Part shown: in pieces, positions 5,829 to 7,342 of the stretch | How positions within the stretch are numbered: the stretch's first letter is position 1 | How the letters are laid out: each line of letters opens with the position of its first letter | Assembly (NCBI GenBank): GCA_900541665.1 | Contig: UQKV01000072.1 | Location: forward strand, 1 to 7,342 | Length of the DNA stretch: 7,342 nt | Direction of reading: 5' to 3' | DNA from: an uncultured Collinsella sp. | GTDB lineage: Bacteria; Actinomycetota; Coriobacteriia; Coriobacteriales; Coriobacteriaceae | Position numbers and translations under genes: made by a program | Notes under the pieces: generated by a model | Seen by the model: the letters and a program-made list of their open reading frames with translations, nothing else | Databases searched by the model: none | Told to the model about the DNA's origin: nothing

Positions 5829-5857
5829 ATGCTCGGATATAGAGGGGATGTCAGCGC

Positions 5858-6769
5858 ATGAACAACGGACTGTTTACGTACTTAGCAGCATTGCTATTGT
5901 TTGGCTCCAACGGCATCATCGCCGCTGCCATCGCGCTGCCGAGCTCCGATATCGTGCTCCTGCGCACGTTTTTTGGCGCACTCTCGCTTGTCACCATCCT
6001 CGCCATCACCCAGCGCCATAAGTTGCAGGCACAGTCTCGCCCCCGCGAAGCCGCAGCCCTCCTTCTCTCGGGAGCCGCGCTGGGCGCCAGCTGGATTTTT
6101 CTGTTCCGCGCCTACCAAACGATCGGCGTCGGCGTATCCTCGCTGCTGTACTACTGCGGCCCCATCATCGTCATGGCGCTCTCCCCGCTCATCTTTGGCG
6201 AAAAGCTGACCGGCGGCAAAATCGCCGGGTTTATCGCCGTCGCCTGCGGTGCTTTTCTCATTGCAGCGCAAGGTCTAGGCGGCAATATGCCCATTGCGGG
6301 CATCGTCTGTGGCATCGCCTCGGCATTTTGCTATGCGCTGATGGTCATCGCTAGCAAGGGTGCGCCACACATCGAAGGCCTCGAAAACTCCGCGCTCCAG
6401 GTGAGCGCCGCCTTTGTGACCGCGCTGGTCCTCACGCTCATCACGCAGGGAGCCCCCTCATTCCTGTCCGTCGGCATCGCCGCCAGTATTGATTGGCGCG
6501 CCGTCGCCATGCTCGGCGTCGTCAACACCGGCATTGGTTGCCTGCTCTACTTTAGTGCTGTCGCCAAGCTGCCCGTCCAGACCGTCGCCGTCGTCGGCTA
6601 CCTCGAGCCGCTTTCGGCGGTCGTGTTCTCGGCCGTCCTTTTGGGCGAAGCCATAACACCGGTCCGCCTGATGGGCGCCGCGCTTATCATCGGCGGCGCG
6701 ATTTTTTGCGAACTCGCCGGCAAACGCGCAAACGCCAAGGCTGGCATCGCCCAGACAGTACGTGCTTAA
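5858..6769 (+). CDS. EamA/DMT-family transporter
   Basis: This 303-residue membrane protein shows the two tandem EamA repeats (about residues 5-137 and 147-286), giving ten predicted helices. Typical signatures are LLFGSNGIIAAAI in helix 1, IVLLRTFFGAL, SLLYYCGPIIVMALSPLIFGEKL closing repeat one, and VAVVGYLEPLSAVVFSAVLLGE closing repeat two. GAGGGG lies 10 nt upstream of the ATG, a rather long spacer; no better in-frame start is near. Family members export amino acids, nucleosides, cofactors or related metabolites. The divergent LysR gene and the T-N11-A box suggest substrate-induced expression. The aminotransferase beyond lysR hints at an amino-acid link, but this is a guess. Confidence 0.9.
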   Translation: MNNGLFTYLAALLLFGSNGIIAAAIALPSSDIVLLRTFFGALSLVTILAITQRHKLQAQSRPREAAALLLSGAALGASWIFLFRAYQTIGVGVSSLLYYCGPIIVMALSPLIFGEKLTGGKIAGFIAVACGAFLIAAQGLGGNMPIAGIVCGIASAFCYALMVIASKGAPHIEGLENSALQVSAAFVTALVLTLITQGAPSFLSVGIAASIDWRAVAMLGVVNTGIGCLLYFSAVAKLPVQTVAVVGYLEPLSAVVFSAVLLGEAITPVRLMGAALIIGGAIFCELAGKRANAKAGIAQTVRA

Positions 6770-6803
6770 AAGCCCCTGCTTTGAAATGCTACCTGCGTAG
6801 ATA

Positions 6804-6840
6804 AATAATCCCCAGCTGAGGATTATTGTCTAAAATAACC
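6804..6840 (+). promoter_or_regulatory. Overlapping inverted repeats upstream of kup
   Basis: AATAATCC (6804-6811) pairs perfectly with GGATTATT (6820-6827) around an 8-nt loop. The same GGATTATT can instead pair with AATAACC (6834-6840) with one bulged A. The two hairpins exclude each other. The element could be the EamA terminator (it lacks a T-run), an operator, or a switch in the kup leader if the transcript starts upstream. Confidence 0.35.
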
Positions 6841-6916
6841 CGATGTGCCAAACTGCTCTTGTATGTATAAAGACGGCATAAAGTTTTTTGTCCTAGACAG
6901 ATAACCGGATGTCAAA
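6826..6916 (+). repeat. Imperfect direct repeat and -10 candidate in the kup leader
   Basis: Two related stretches, 6826-6852 and 6888-6916, share the ordered blocks TTGTC, ATAACC, GATGT and CAAA, offset by about 62 bp. Between them lies TATAAA (6866-6871), a possible -10 for kup without a good -35, and a run of six T (6884-6889). No known riboswitch consensus, including that of the c-di-AMP riboswitch found before some potassium transporter genes, was recognised. Confidence 0.3.
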
Positions 6917-6926
6917 GGGAGTCCAC

Positions 6927-7342
6927 GTGGCACACAACAAACTGGAGGCAAGCCCCCAAGACCAGCGTGGTCAAGGCGGGCACGGAGCCATCCCCCTCTC
7001 CGCTGGCATGCTGCTCGTAACGCTCGGCGTCGTCTATGGCGACATCGGCACGAGCCCCATGTACACCATGAAATCAATCGTCGCCAACAACGGCGGCATC
7101 GGTACCGTCAGCGAAGACATGATCTTGGGAGCGCTTTCGCTTGTCATCTGGACCATGACGCTCGTGACCACGGTCAAGTACGTGGTAATCGCCATGAAGG
7201 CCGACAACCACAACGAAGGCGGCATCTTCGCCCTGTTCAGCCTCGTACGCAAGGTGGCACCATGGCTGATTCTGCCCGCCATGATCGGCGGCGCGGCGCT
7301 GCTCGCCGACGGCATCCTCACCCCCGCCGTCACGGTTACCAC
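6927..7342 (+). CDS. kup: KUP-family potassium transporter (5' part; continues past window end)
   Basis: The frame is open from the GTG at 6927 to the window end (138 codons plus 2 nt). AAGGGAG with a 5-nt spacer supports this start; an in-frame ATG at 6909 has no good ribosome site but cannot be excluded. After a hydrophilic N-terminus of about 26 residues comes helix 1 with the KUP signature GVVYGDIGTSPMY, then TMTLVTTVKYVVIAMKADNH, the conserved ADNHNEGGIFAL, and GGAALLADGILTPAVTV. These are hallmark KUP/HAK motifs for proton-coupled potassium uptake across the cytoplasmic membrane. Full-length proteins have about 600 or more residues, so most of the gene lies outside. It follows the EamA gene in the same direction after 157 nt, probably with its own promoter. 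Confidence 0.95.
   Translation, partial: MAHNKLEASPQDQRGQGGHGAIPLSAGMLLVTLGVVYGDIGTSPMYTMKSIVANNGGIGTVSEDMILGALSLVIWTMTLVTTVKYVVIAMKADNHNEGGIFALFSLVRKVAPWLILPAMIGGAALLADGILTPAVTVT

Noticed and set aside
6770..6926. c-di-AMP (ydaO) riboswitch before kup
   Set aside because: The leader is too short and lacks the conserved ydaO core sequence as I know it.

Overview
The window (7342 bp, GC-rich) looks like a chromosomal segment of a high-GC anaerobic gut actinobacterium of the class Coriobacteriia. Collinsella or a close relative is my best guess, made from codon choice, strong AAGGAG-type ribosome sites and the gene families; I could not search a database. No CRISPR array, insertion sequence, tRNA or rRNA was seen.

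Layout. (1) 1-789, minus strand: the 5' part of a gene for a MarR-like winged-helix protein with an acidic N-terminus and a long RGG-repeat tail that runs off the window. Its leader (804-881) can fold into four short hairpins. (2) 942-2357, minus: a DHA2-type MFS efflux transporter just upstream of it. (3) 2563-2973, plus, divergent from the transporter: a short peptide-deformylase-family protein. (4) 2974-3198: a convergent gene boundary holding a 100-bp imperfect palindrome (3057-3156) and a perfect 10-bp hairpin (3171-3194). (5) 3199-4719, minus: an XRE-type helix-turn-helix domain fused to a complete AlaA-type alanine aminotransferase. It is preceded by repeated GTTCAATT half-sites and contains a second, well-placed internal translation start. 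(6) 4882-5739, minus: a LysR regulator. (7) 5858-6769, plus, divergent from lysR: an EamA/DMT exporter, with a T-N11-A dyad between the two. (8) 6927-7342, plus: the start of a KUP potassium transporter, with a repeat-rich leader.

How the genes may work together. The HTH-aminotransferase is the most interesting locus. A DNA-binding domain joined to a full PLP enzyme, with an array of identical half-sites over its own promoter, suggests an enzyme that senses its own metabolic state and regulates its own synthesis. The internal start suggests that enzyme without the DNA-binding domain is made as well. The LysR/EamA pair next door may export an amino acid or related metabolite; a link to alanine is only a guess. 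The MarR-RGG protein may regulate the efflux pump beside it. These functional links are inferences from neighbourhood and sequence motifs.
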